44,929 nt of DNA, taken from positions 1 through 44,929 of the forward strand of contig NZ_JAEDOX010000020.1 in NCBI RefSeq assembly GCF_017872555.1, written 5' to 3'. The position numbers were made by a program, and so were the translations under genes. Positions within the stretch are counted from its first letter, which is position 1. Every line of letters begins with the position of its first letter. The stretch comes from Ruegeria sp. HKCCSA071. GTDB taxonomy: Bacteria; Pseudomonadota; Alphaproteobacteria; Rhodobacterales; Rhodobacteraceae. Below the pieces are notes generated by a model. That model saw only the letters and a list, made by a program, of their open reading frames with translations, had not been told where the DNA came from and did not search any database. Shown piece after piece: positions 14,909-22,960 of this stretch.

Positions 14909-16453
14909 TTGCTAGAGGGTGGAAACCACTGTCGGAGCAGCCCCATTCGCACCCTGCCGCAATATCCCAGCCTTCGGCATTTTCTGAAATGGTGCGAGGA
15001 CACCGGACAGTTCAGGCGCATCCCTGATCCGGTTTCCGTACGCCACCAGATGACCGCTGTTCACCGCGCCGTGCTTGAGGCGGGCGGACCGGTTCTGCAA
15101 TTTGACCACCCGACAGACGTGTCCACTGATCGGCTCGATACCCCGGTCGTCGTCAACCTGGTCGGAACGGCAGAGCGGGTTGCCGCCGGGCTGGGTGTCA
15201 CACCCAACGGGCTGGACGATCTGGGGGCCTTTCTGGCCGCGCTGCGAGCCCCGACGCCGCCGGACGGGGTGCGGGACGCGCTGGCCAGATGGCCGATGCT
15301 GAAGGCGGCCCTGTCGACCCGACCGAAACTGGTCAGAACTGCCCCGGTTCAAAGCCACTGCCACAGCGGGGCGGATGTGGACCTGACCGCACTGCCGGTC
15401 CAGACCCACTGGCCCGGTGATGTGGGGCCGTTGATCACATGGCCCGTGGTCCTTACCCGGCCCTACGGCAGCGATCCCAACGGGGCGCAAGGCTATAACG
15501 CGGGGGTTTACCGCATTCAGGTGCTCGACCGGAACCGTGTCATCATGCGCTGGCTGCCTCATCGCGGCGGCGCGGCGCATCACCGAAGCTGGGCGAGGTG
15601 CGCCGAAAAGATGCCCGTCGCCATTGTGCTGGGCGCAAACCCCGCGACGCTGTTGTCGGCGGCCTTGCCCTTGCCAGAGGCGGTATCCGAGCTGACATTT
15701 GCCGGTGCCCTGAACCAGAAGCGCCCACATCTGATCCCGGCCAGAACCATCCCCCTGCTGGTCCCTGCTGATGCCGAGATTGTTCTGGAAGGTTGGGTTT
15801 CACCAAGCGAAACCGCCCCCGAGGGGCCTTTTGGGGATCACACCGGCTACTACAACCCGGCTGAGCCCTTTCCGGTGATGCAGGTCAGCGCTGTCACCCA
15901 TCGGGACGCGCCGCTGTATCTTTCCACCTATACCGGGCGGCCACCGGACGAGCCGTCGATCATTGGCGAGGTGTTCAACCGCCTGGCCCTGCCGACCATC
16001 CGCGCGCAAATCCCCGAAATCCACGATCTTTGGCTGCCGCCCGCTGCCTGTTCCTATCGCATCGCAATCGTTGCCATCGACAAACGGTATCCGGGGCAGG
16101 CCCGTCGCGTGATGATGGCCCTGTGGGGAATGCTGCCGCAATTCAGCTATACGAAAATGATCATCGCAATCGATGCCGATATCGACCCCCAAAACTGGGG
16201 GGATATTGCCTGGGCGCTTGCCACACGCATGGACCCGGGCCGGGATGTGATGGTGCTGGACAGGACACCTATGGATTGTCTGGATTTTGCATCGCCCGAA
16301 CCCGGTCTGGCCGGAAAAATCGGCATCGACGCCACGACGAAACTGGGCAGTGAAACGCTGCGGGAATGGGGGACGGTCATGCGCACTGCGGATGGTGATC
16401 ACGCCTTTGCGGAAGACCTTGTAAACCGATTGATACCGGAGCTGAGAGCATGA
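14909..16453 (+). CDS. ubiD: UbiD, prenylated-FMN decarboxylase of ubiquinone biosynthesis
   Basis: About 502-514 residues, aligning along its whole length with E. coli UbiD (497 residues). Signatures include DVDLTALPVQTHWPGDVGPLITW, the cofactor region IMRWLPHRGGAAHHRSW, and the catalytic E-x-R-type stretch ETAPEGPFGDHTGYY and STYTGRPPDEPSIIGE. It decarboxylates the 4-hydroxy-3-polyprenylbenzoate intermediate using prFMN made by UbiX. The start is uncertain: TTG at 14909 has no Shine-Dalgarno sequence, whereas an ATT at 14945 has GGAG 7 nt upstream and gives the family-typical N-terminus RTLPQYPSLRHFL. It overlaps ubiX by 4 nt. Confidence 0.92.
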   Translation: MLEGGNHCRSSPIRTLPQYPSLRHFLKWCEDTGQFRRIPDPVSVRHQMTAVHRAVLEAGGPVLQFDHPTDVSTDRLDTPVVVNLVGTAERVAAGLGVTPNGLDDLGAFLAALRAPTPPDGVRDALARWPMLKAALSTRPKLVRTAPVQSHCHSGADVDLTALPVQTHWPGDVGPLITWPVVLTRPYGSDPNGAQGYNAGVYRIQVLDRNRVIMRWLPHRGGAAHHRSWARCAEKMPVAIVLGANPATLLSAALPLPEAVSELTFAGALNQKRPHLIPARTIPLLVPADAEIVLEGWVSPSETAPEGPFGDHTGYYNPAEPFPVMQVSAVTHRDAPLYLSTYTGRPPDEPSIIGEVFNRLALPTIRAQIPEIHDLWLPPAACSYRIAIVAIDKRYPGQARRVMMALWGMLPQFSYTKMIIAIDADIDPQNWGDIAWALATRMDPGRDVMVLDRTPMDCLDFASPEPGLAGKIGIDATTKLGSETLREWGTVMRTADGDHAFAEDLVNRLIPELRA

Positions 16454-17031
16454 CAAACGCCCGTGTTGTTTTGGGGGTATCCGGTGCGTCAGGCGCGGCG
16501 TTGAGCCTTGCCGTGGCCCGGTGTCTGGCGTCATCGGATATCGAGACCGATCTTGTGGTCAGCGCAGCCGGGATGCGGACACTTGCGCAGGAATGCGGCC
16601 CGGACGCTTTGCCAAACCTGCGGCAACTGACGACGCGGCATCACCCGAGCGCTGATATCGGTGCCAGCATTGCGTCCGGGTCGGTTCCAGTATCCGGCAT
16701 GATCGTTGCGCCCTGCTCCATGCGAACGCTTGCCGCGATTGCGCATGGGCTGGACGATAACCTGCTGACGCGCGCCGCCAGTGTTCAGCTCAAGGAACGC
16801 AGGCCGTTGGTTTTACTGACACGTGAAGCGCCGCTGACGCTGGCCCATTTACGCAACATGACGGCGGCGGCAGAAATGGGGGCCATCATCCTGCCCCCGG
16901 TTCCTGCGTTTTATCTGAAGCCCGACACCCTGATGGATATCGTGTCCCAGATCGCCGCACGCGCAGTGGACTGCCTGCGCATTTGTGAGCCGGTGGCACA
17001 AGAGTGGCGCCCGCAATGCGCTGGTGGGTGA
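16450..17031 (+). CDS. ubiX: UbiX, flavin prenyltransferase
   Basis: This 193-residue flavoprotein starts VVLGVSGASGAALSLAVARCL, the FMN-binding start of the UbiX/Pad1 family, and contains MIVAPCSMRTLAAIAHGLDDNLLTRAA and the PLVLLTREAPLTLAHLRNM segment. It joins dimethylallyl phosphate to FMN to make the prenylated cofactor required by UbiD. The ATG overlaps the ubiD stop as ATGA (16450-16453), so the enzyme and its cofactor maker are coupled. Family length is about 190 residues. Confidence 0.93.
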   Translation: MTNARVVLGVSGASGAALSLAVARCLASSDIETDLVVSAAGMRTLAQECGPDALPNLRQLTTRHHPSADIGASIASGSVPVSGMIVAPCSMRTLAAIAHGLDDNLLTRAASVQLKERRPLVLLTREAPLTLAHLRNMTAAAEMGAIILPPVPAFYLKPDTLMDIVSQIAARAVDCLRICEPVAQEWRPQCAGG

Positions 17032-17036
17032 GTTCG

Positions 17037-17072
17037 GACGCCTCCGGCGGGAGTATTTGGAAAAAGATGAAG
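17037..17072. repeat. Dispersed intergenic motif with small hairpin downstream of ubiX
   Basis: The segment with CCTCCGGCGGGAGTATTT followed by GGAAAAAGATGAAG contains a short stem CGCC-TCC-GGCG. I recall near-identical motifs at many gene ends in Rhodobacteraceae genomes, so I treat it as a dispersed repeat with a possible terminator or processing role. Only one copy is visible in this window, so the repeat claim depends on that recollection. Confidence 0.45.
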
Positions 17073-17148
17073 TCGCCTGAAGTGCCGGGACGAGGCATCT
17101 TTTGGAGCGTCTTATTGGCCTTGCTTGCCTGTAGACAGGATTTGAGCG

Positions 17149-19566
17149 TCAACACCGCAGCCTGGCACCCGACGGGTCGAACGGTGCCTCGGCCAGTACG
17201 CGCGCCTTGTGCGGTTTGCCGATGACCTGAATGACCACCTCATCGCCCGGCTGTGCCGTGTTTGGGTTGCGGAACCCCAGCGCCAGCGATTTCCCGACCG
17301 AATAGCCGAACGCCCCCGACGTGACACGGCCCACGGGCGTGCCATTGGGGGTAAAGATCGGCTCGCCCCCGGTTGCGTCGGCATTTTCGGTCACATCCAG
17401 TTCGAAGACGGACAGCACCTCGCGCGCGGGGTTGTCCTTGACGGACAGATAGGCGTCTTTGTGCAGGAAATCCTTGTCCAGTTTGATCAGACCCGCCAGC
17501 CCGACCTCTTGCGGCCAGTATTCCTGAGAATACTCTCGCCCCCACGAGCCATAGCCCTTTTCGATCCGAAGCGACCCAAGCGCCCGCCCACCCACAGGGC
17601 CGCCACCGTAGTCTTTGGCGGCTGCAAGCAATGCAGAGTAAAGCGCGACCTGATCGGTTTCGGCGCAGTGCAGTTCCCAGCCCAGATCGCCGGTAAAGCT
17701 GACCCGTATGGCCACGCAATCAACACCTGCAACGGTGATCTTTCGCGACCGCATGAAGCGGAACGCCTCGTTCGACAGATCGGCATTGGTCAGGCGTGCC
17801 AGCGCTTCGCGTGACCCGGGGCCTGCAATGTTGAACCCTGCGATGCGGTCGGTGGCGACTTCAAGAGTTGTGCCCTCGGGCATTTCCACCATTTGAAAGA
17901 AGCGCTGATGATAGCGTTCGGCCATGCCCGACCCGATCATCATGTATTCATCCTTGGCCAGCTTGGTGATGGTGAAATCACCCGCCACGCCACCGCGTAC
18001 CGAGATCAGCGGCGTCAGGCAGCTGCGCCCCACTTCGGTGGGCACCCGATTGGCCACCAGACGGTCCAGCCAGTCAAGGGCACCGGTGCCCTTGATCACG
18101 TAATTGGCGAAGTTCGAGATATCGATCACGCCCACGCTGTCGCGCAGCATCTGCACCTCACGGCCTACGGGCTCCCACCAGTTCTGGCGGGTAAAACCGG
18201 TGGTCTCTTCCACCTCGGGTTCATCGGCGAACCAGAGCGGATGTTCCCAGCCGCAATTGAGGCCAAAGACACAGCCCATCCGCTTCTGCATCTCATAGGC
18301 GGGGCGTATACGGGCCGGGCGGCCTGCGCTGCGTTCCTCGTTGGGGAAATGGATCTTGAAGCGGTGGGTGTAGGCATCCCGAACGCGGGCCTTGGTGAAT
18401 TTCTTGTCGGCCCAGTCGCCAAACCGGGCCAGATCCCAGGCGAACATGTCGTATTGCGGCTCGCCCTCGATCATCCATTGCGCCGCCAGCAGACCCAAGC
18501 CCCCGGATTGCGAGAAGCCGGGGATCAGACCGCCGCAGAGGAAATAGTTCTTCAGCTCGGGCACCGGCCCCCAGAGCATGTTGGCGTCGGGCGACCAGAT
18601 CATCGGGCCGTTGATCACGCGTTTCACCCCGGCAGTGGCCGCAACTGGCACGCGTTCGGTGGCGCGGATGACGTTTTCCATGATCCGGTCCAGATCGTCG
18701 GGGAACAAATCATGCGCGAAGTCGAGCGGCGTGCCGTCCTCGGCCCAGAACTTCATATCTTTCTCATAGGCCCCGATCAGAAGGCCGTTGCCTTCCTGCC
18801 GGAAGTAATATTCGCCGTCGCGGTCAGCGATCGAGGGCAAACGACGGCCCAGACTGGCGACCTCGTCGATGCTTTCGGTCACGAAATACTGATGCTCGGT
18901 CGGTTGCAGCGGCAGGGTCAGACCCGCCAGCGCCGCTACCTCGCGGCCCCAGAGACCGGCGGCGTTGACAACCCATTGCGTGTGAATGTCGCCTTTGGGC
19001 GTGCGCACGATCCAGCTGCCGTCGGGCTGTTTTTCGGTCGCTGTCACCGGGCAGAACCGTTCAATAGTGGCCCCCATCGCACGGGCCCCGGCGGCATAGG
19101 CATGCGGCACGCCCGACGGGTCGACATTGCCGCCATCGGGTTCGTACATGATGCAGCGGATGTCATCGAACTGCGCCAGCGGATGCAGTTCCTTGGCTTC
19201 TTCACGGCTGACTTCGTAGAAGTTCAGACCATAGAACCGGGCTTTCGCCTCTTGCAGGCGCAACTGCTGCTCACGCTCTTCGGTCTGGGCCAGATAGAGC
19301 GAGCCGGGCTGGAATACGCCGCAGCTTTGGCCGGTTTCCTGTTCCAGCTGTTTATACAGATTCATCGTATAATGCTGGATACGGGTGATGTTGTTGTTGT
19401 CGTGCAACCCGTGGATATTCGCCGCTGCGTGCCAGGTCGAGCCGGAGGTCAACTCATTCCGTTCCAGCAGGACAACGTCGGTCCAGCCAAGCTTGGCCAG
19501 ATGGTACAGGATCGAACAGCCCGCAAGGCCCCCTCCGATCACGACAGCTTGTGCATGAGTTTTCAT
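17149..19566 (-). CDS. DMGDH/sarcosine-dehydrogenase-like FAD and folate-domain oxidoreductase
   Basis: This 805-residue protein has a DAO-type FAD domain (VVIGGGLAGCSILYHLAKLGW at residues 8-28), then a linker/FAO_M-type region to about residue 430, and a C-terminal GcvT-like tetrahydrofolate domain from about residue 450 to the end. His46 in SGSTWHAAA matches the position where FAD is covalently bound in dimethylglycine dehydrogenases. Family members oxidatively demethylate N-methyl amino acids and hand formaldehyde to tetrahydrofolate. Roseobacters carry many paralogues and the substrate cannot be read from sequence. It lies 28 nt downstream of the class V aminotransferase, probably in one transcript. 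Confidence 0.85.
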   Translation of the reverse strand: MKTHAQAVVIGGGLAGCSILYHLAKLGWTDVVLLERNELTSGSTWHAAANIHGLHDNNNITRIQHYTMNLYKQLEQETGQSCGVFQPGSLYLAQTEEREQQLRLQEAKARFYGLNFYEVSREEAKELHPLAQFDDIRCIMYEPDGGNVDPSGVPHAYAAGARAMGATIERFCPVTATEKQPDGSWIVRTPKGDIHTQWVVNAAGLWGREVAALAGLTLPLQPTEHQYFVTESIDEVASLGRRLPSIADRDGEYYFRQEGNGLLIGAYEKDMKFWAEDGTPLDFAHDLFPDDLDRIMENVIRATERVPVAATAGVKRVINGPMIWSPDANMLWGPVPELKNYFLCGGLIPGFSQSGGLGLLAAQWMIEGEPQYDMFAWDLARFGDWADKKFTKARVRDAYTHRFKIHFPNEERSAGRPARIRPAYEMQKRMGCVFGLNCGWEHPLWFADEPEVEETTGFTRQNWWEPVGREVQMLRDSVGVIDISNFANYVIKGTGALDWLDRLVANRVPTEVGRSCLTPLISVRGGVAGDFTITKLAKDEYMMIGSGMAERYHQRFFQMVEMPEGTTLEVATDRIAGFNIAGPGSREALARLTNADLSNEAFRFMRSRKITVAGVDCVAIRVSFTGDLGWELHCAETDQVALYSALLAAAKDYGGGPVGGRALGSLRIEKGYGSWGREYSQEYWPQEVGLAGLIKLDKDFLHKDAYLSVKDNPAREVLSVFELDVTENADATGGEPIFTPNGTPVGRVTSGAFGYSVGKSLALGFRNPNTAQPGDEVVIQVIGKPHKARVLAEAPFDPSGARLRC

Positions 19567-19594
19567 GAGTGCATGTCCCTTGGTCCGCCGTAGC

Positions 19595-20845
19595 TCAGGT
19601 GGCGATTTCTTTCATGGCAGCCAGAAATCTGGCGATTTCGCCGATTGAGTTGTAGTGGCACATCGAGACCCGGACGCAGGCGTCATAACCCAGCGGTGTC
19701 AATATGTTGCCAGAGTAATGGTCGGCTTTGCGCAAATGGGTGCGAATACCTTCATCGTTCAGCCGTTTGACGACATCTGCCGAGGCCACACCCTGAACGC
19801 GAAGCGACACCAGCCCTTCGCGTGCGGGATTGTCGGCACCGCCCAGAATGGTGACCTTCTCCATCTCGGCCAGACCGCTCAGGTTGCCGGTGCCGTGGAT
19901 CATCGCGTCGGTCAGCGCCTTTTCCTGCGCGTGGATGGCTTCGCCCGCTGCCAGAAATCTGGCACGCCGGTCGGTGGCGTCGCTGACCTGACTGCCGAGC
20001 CATTCGAAATAAGACACAACGTCGGACATGGTCGCATAAGCCCCGGTGTCGCGCGTGCCCATTTCCCAGTTATCTGCCGGGCCGTCCAACAGGGCATTGT
20101 GTTCGAGCCGCGTCAGCCGGTCGGAAATCCACGCCACGCCGTAGCCATGGCGCGAAAACACCTTGTAGGGCGAGATCACGTAGCCGTCGACGTCATATGC
20201 GCTCAGGTCAATCTGGCCATGGGCGGCGTGCTGGATGCCATCGACAATGATGAAACAGTCTGGCGCCACGGCGCGAATAGCCTGCGAAACAGCGGCCACA
20301 TCGACGCCCATGCCCGTCACCGGTGAGGTGTGCAGGATTGTCGCCACTTTGGTGTTGGGGGTAACAGCTGCGGCATAGGCCCCGGCTGTTACGGTGCCGG
20401 TGTCGTCATCATGGGGCACCAGCACATGGGTCTGCCCGGCAATGCGGGCCCAGCGATCACAGGCTGAGCGTGTGGCAGGGTGTTCCAGTGTCGATCCCAG
20501 CACAATCCCCGGACCGGTTCCCAGACAGGCGTTCATGATCAGCCGGAACAGAAGCTCGGTGCCGCTTTCACCGACAAAGAACTGACCACCGGGTGCATTC
20601 ATGAAATCCCGCATATCGGCCTTGGCCGCGTTGATCGTGGCAACCAGCGCATGAGACCCCGGATTGTCGCGCCCCTGATTGTCGGGGATTGCGGCATGAC
20701 GCGCCGAGCTGTCCAGCACGGATTTCAGTGTCAAAGCCCCACCGGCGTTTTCGAAAAATATCCGCTCGCCCTGTTCGGGGCAGTGATCGATCTGGGCAAA
20801 ACGGTCGCGGATCTGGTTCAGAAGATTTTCCGAAAATTGGCTCAT
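19595..20845 (-). CDS. Class V (cysteine-desulfurase-fold) PLP aminotransferase
   Basis: This 416-residue fold-type I PLP enzyme has IFFENAGGALTLKSV near the N-terminus and FFVGESGTELLFRLIMNA near residue 85. The HTSPVTGMGVDV and IIVDGIQHAAHG (PLP-ring Asp) segments lie in mid-protein, and SPYKVFSRHGYG carries the Schiff-base Lys. It could be an aminotransferase, lyase or desulfurase; no flexible active-site Cys loop typical of IscS is obvious. I chose ATG 20845 over GTG 20857 because an AAAGG lies at suitable distance only from the former. It precedes the DMGDH-like gene by 28 nt, so the pair may deaminate or cleave a demethylated amine. Confidence 0.75.
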   Translation of the reverse strand: MSQFSENLLNQIRDRFAQIDHCPEQGERIFFENAGGALTLKSVLDSSARHAAIPDNQGRDNPGSHALVATINAAKADMRDFMNAPGGQFFVGESGTELLFRLIMNACLGTGPGIVLGSTLEHPATRSACDRWARIAGQTHVLVPHDDDTGTVTAGAYAAAVTPNTKVATILHTSPVTGMGVDVAAVSQAIRAVAPDCFIIVDGIQHAAHGQIDLSAYDVDGYVISPYKVFSRHGYGVAWISDRLTRLEHNALLDGPADNWEMGTRDTGAYATMSDVVSYFEWLGSQVSDATDRRARFLAAGEAIHAQEKALTDAMIHGTGNLSGLAEMEKVTILGGADNPAREGLVSLRVQGVASADVVKRLNDEGIRTHLRKADHYSGNILTPLGYDACVRVSMCHYNSIGEIARFLAAMKEIAT

Positions 20846-21155
20846 GAAAAGCGGCACCTTTGTGTTTTGTGAACGTATGATGTTTCAGACAAGCCTAAGA
20901 TGGTTTCCCCGCGGGGCAGGCCAAATCTCCCGTGACTGTGCGGCTGGTTCAACATGTACTTCAATCCCGAGCGGCCCTTATTCCGACTATGGCGTAGAGG
21001 ACGCGGTATCTTGTTCCTTTGCGACGTAAATACAGTCACATCTGCGACACGGCGCGTTGGGGTGGCCAGATTTCCCGCCCCATATGCCGGGTCGCAATTG
21101 CCTTTGAGGCAGGCAGCCGTCCGGGGCGAATTCCGTTCTTTTGTCTGACCCACGG
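20846..21155. other. 310-nt gap without a convincing gene
   Basis: Between the class V aminotransferase start and the isomerase stop I find no ORF with convincing coding signs; the minus-strand frame across 20842-21153 lacks family resemblance. The segment should hold the aminotransferase promoter (near 20860-20900) and the end of the hyu operon. I see no strong terminator hairpin and no riboswitch motif I can name. A direct repeat of TTCAA around 20947-20962 is too short to interpret. Confidence 0.5.
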
Positions 21156-21896
21156 CTATAGCAGATCAAACACCCGCCCCGGAACATTTCTGTGCCTTGG
21201 CAGGTCAAGCGCCCGCATCAGGGCAAACATCATGGCCTGGTTGGACGTTACAACAGGTTTATCAAGGGCTGTTTCGATCCGGTCTATGGCCTCGACCGCG
21301 CGCATGTCGGTGCAGCTGAGTATGATGGCCTCGGCCTTTGGGTGGTCGGCCTGCATGGCAAGGTCGAAAACCTCGTCCGGGGTCAGTTCACCCTGCCCGT
21401 AATTGCCCAGCTCGCGGCCGATATCCGCGCATTTCACCGTTGCGATCCGGTTCTGCGTCAGAAAATCCATGGCCTGCGTGTTGATCTCGCCCAGATAGGG
21501 CGAAGAAAAACCGACCCGGGACACGCCAAGCGCATGGATCGCGCCAACCAGCGCCCCTGCGGCGGTAATACACACGGCGCCCGACGCGGCCCTGATGTCC
21601 TGCGCCAGCTTTCGATCAAAGGACGAGCCATGGGTCAGCGTGGCAGAGGTACAGCCATAGAGCACCACATCGGGCCGAACGCCCGAGATCATCTTGAGGT
21701 CGTGGCTGATATCCGAGGCCCCCAGACCCGCCATCTGATCCGATCCGGGGATCTCATCCACGTCATAGCCACCCATTCGCTGAAAATGCACCGTCGTGTC
21801 CGGGCAGCGCATCAGCATCATGTCAGCTTCGAGATTGGTGTTGGTAAAGGGCACAAGCACCCCGATTTTGGCCCGTGTCCGGGTTTCAAAGGTCAT
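21156..21896 (-). CDS. Maleate isomerase / Asp-Glu racemase-like enzyme (two-cysteine)
   Basis: This 246-residue protein of the Asp/Glu racemase superfamily is closest in pattern to maleate cis-trans isomerases and arylmalonate decarboxylases: IGVLVPFTNTNLEADM at the start, catalytic Cys in LYGCTSATLTHG (near residue 75) and a second Cys in ILSCTDMRAVEAID (near residue 194). Both cysteines are present, which favours isomerase or racemase chemistry over one-Cys decarboxylation. Its ATG overlaps the stop of the HisC-like gene (ATGA, 21896-21893), so a start at 22118 in the longer frame is rejected. It may racemise or isomerise a product of HyuAB. Confidence 0.75.
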   Translation of the reverse strand: MTFETRTRAKIGVLVPFTNTNLEADMMLMRCPDTTVHFQRMGGYDVDEIPGSDQMAGLGASDISHDLKMISGVRPDVVLYGCTSATLTHGSSFDRKLAQDIRAASGAVCITAAGALVGAIHALGVSRVGFSSPYLGEINTQAMDFLTQNRIATVKCADIGRELGNYGQGELTPDEVFDLAMQADHPKAEAIILSCTDMRAVEAIDRIETALDKPVVTSNQAMMFALMRALDLPRHRNVPGRVFDLL

Positions 21897-22960
21897 GACG
21901 TCACCTCTTTCAGAACAGTCAGGCAGCGCTCCATCACTGCCGTGTCGCAGATCGTTGCGCGCAGGCAATCCGCGAGGCCATAGCCGCCCATTCCGCGCAT
22001 GAGCAAACCCGCTTTGCGCAACGCAGCATCCGCTTTTTGCGCCGTCGCGGCATCGGCAAAGCGGATCAGGACAAAATTGGTGTGGCTGCGCGGAACAGAT
22101 AATCCCAGCGCCCGGCATCCATCGGCAAAGCCATCCCGGATGGCGGCGGTTCTGGCAACCGTGTCGCGCATGTGGGGCTGATCCTGCATCGCTGCCGTTG
22201 CCATGGCCTGAGAGAGGGTCGATACGTTGTTGGGGTTGAGCAGCTTTCGCAGCTCAATCGCGACCTCTGACGGGAACAGACCCCAACCCACGCGCGCGCC
22301 CGCCAGACCGTAAGCCTTTGAAAAGGTGCGTATGACCACGGTATCCCCACGTGCGACGAGGGCAAAGATTTCAGCCGGGTCGTGATCGCGATCGGCGAAT
22401 TCGGCATAGGCCTGATCGACCACCAGCAGCACGTTCCCGGGCAGGGTGCCGCGCAGGCGGATGATCTCGGTATTCGGGATCAGGGTGCCGGTCGGGTTGC
22501 CGGGGTTGCAGACAAAGACGATCCGGGTTTCAGGCGTGACAGCGGCCAGAATGTCATCGACCGAGACGGTCAGATCAACCTCGCGCGCTTTCACATAATC
22601 TGCCCGCACCTGCGCCGTGGCTGAGGCCACATAGGCATAGCCGTAATCCGTGCCCAATACATGGTCGCCCGGCCCTGAATAAGCGCGGATCAGGCAGCCG
22701 ATCAACTCCATCGATCCGGCACCGCACAGGATGTTGTCGGCTGGCACCCCGTGCGCCTGAGCGATGGCCGCGCGCAGGTCCGACCAGTCGGGATCGGGAT
22801 AAAGCGGCATCCGGTGCAATGCCGCCTGGCCCGCCGCAGTTGCGGCAGGGCTGACCGGAAAGGCGCTTTCATTCTGGGCCAGAGATACAGTGTCCGGCGC
22901 GCCCAGATCGGCCAGCGCATAGGCCGCCATGGCACGAATGTGACCAACTGCGCGGATCAT
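21893..22960 (-). CDS. HisC-like class I/II PLP aminotransferase
   Basis: This 355-residue aminotransferase resembles histidinol-phosphate aminotransferase: SLAQNESAFPVSPAA (the N-E-x-P motif), LCGAGSMELIG, VCNPGNPTGT, the PLP-ring-contact stretch VVDQAYAEFAD, and the Schiff-base Lys in RTFSKAYGLAGARVGWG. It is unlikely to serve histidine synthesis, since it sits between hyuB and an isomerase and overlaps both by 4 nt. A catabolic transamination of an amino acid or imidazole-type compound is more likely. It could also be a CobD-like decarboxylase. Confidence 0.75.
   Translation of the reverse strand: MIRAVGHIRAMAAYALADLGAPDTVSLAQNESAFPVSPAATAAGQAALHRMPLYPDPDWSDLRAAIAQAHGVPADNILCGAGSMELIGCLIRAYSGPGDHVLGTDYGYAYVASATAQVRADYVKAREVDLTVSVDDILAAVTPETRIVFVCNPGNPTGTLIPNTEIIRLRGTLPGNVLLVVDQAYAEFADRDHDPAEIFALVARGDTVVIRTFSKAYGLAGARVGWGLFPSEVAIELRKLLNPNNVSTLSQAMATAAMQDQPHMRDTVARTAAIRDGFADGCRALGLSVPRSHTNFVLIRFADAATAQKADAALRKAGLLMRGMGGYGLADCLRATICDTAVMERCLTVLKEVTS

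Noticed and set aside
17893..19593. Plus-strand ORF of 566 codons opposite the DMGDH-like gene
   Set aside because: Antisense shadow; composition is atypical and the minus-strand protein is full length for its family.
20842..21153. Minus-strand ORF of 103 codons in the 310-nt gap
   Set aside because: No domain, no convincing start signal, and it runs into the aminotransferase start; probably chance in GC-rich spacer DNA.
21156..22118. Longer start (22118) for the isomerase-like gene
   Set aside because: It would overlap the HisC-like gene by over 220 nt; the ATG at 21896 with an ATGA overlap gives the family-typical N-terminus.
21893..22960. Histidine biosynthesis hisC
   Set aside because: The gene is coupled to hyuB and an isomerase on both sides and no other his genes are present, so a catabolic role is likelier.
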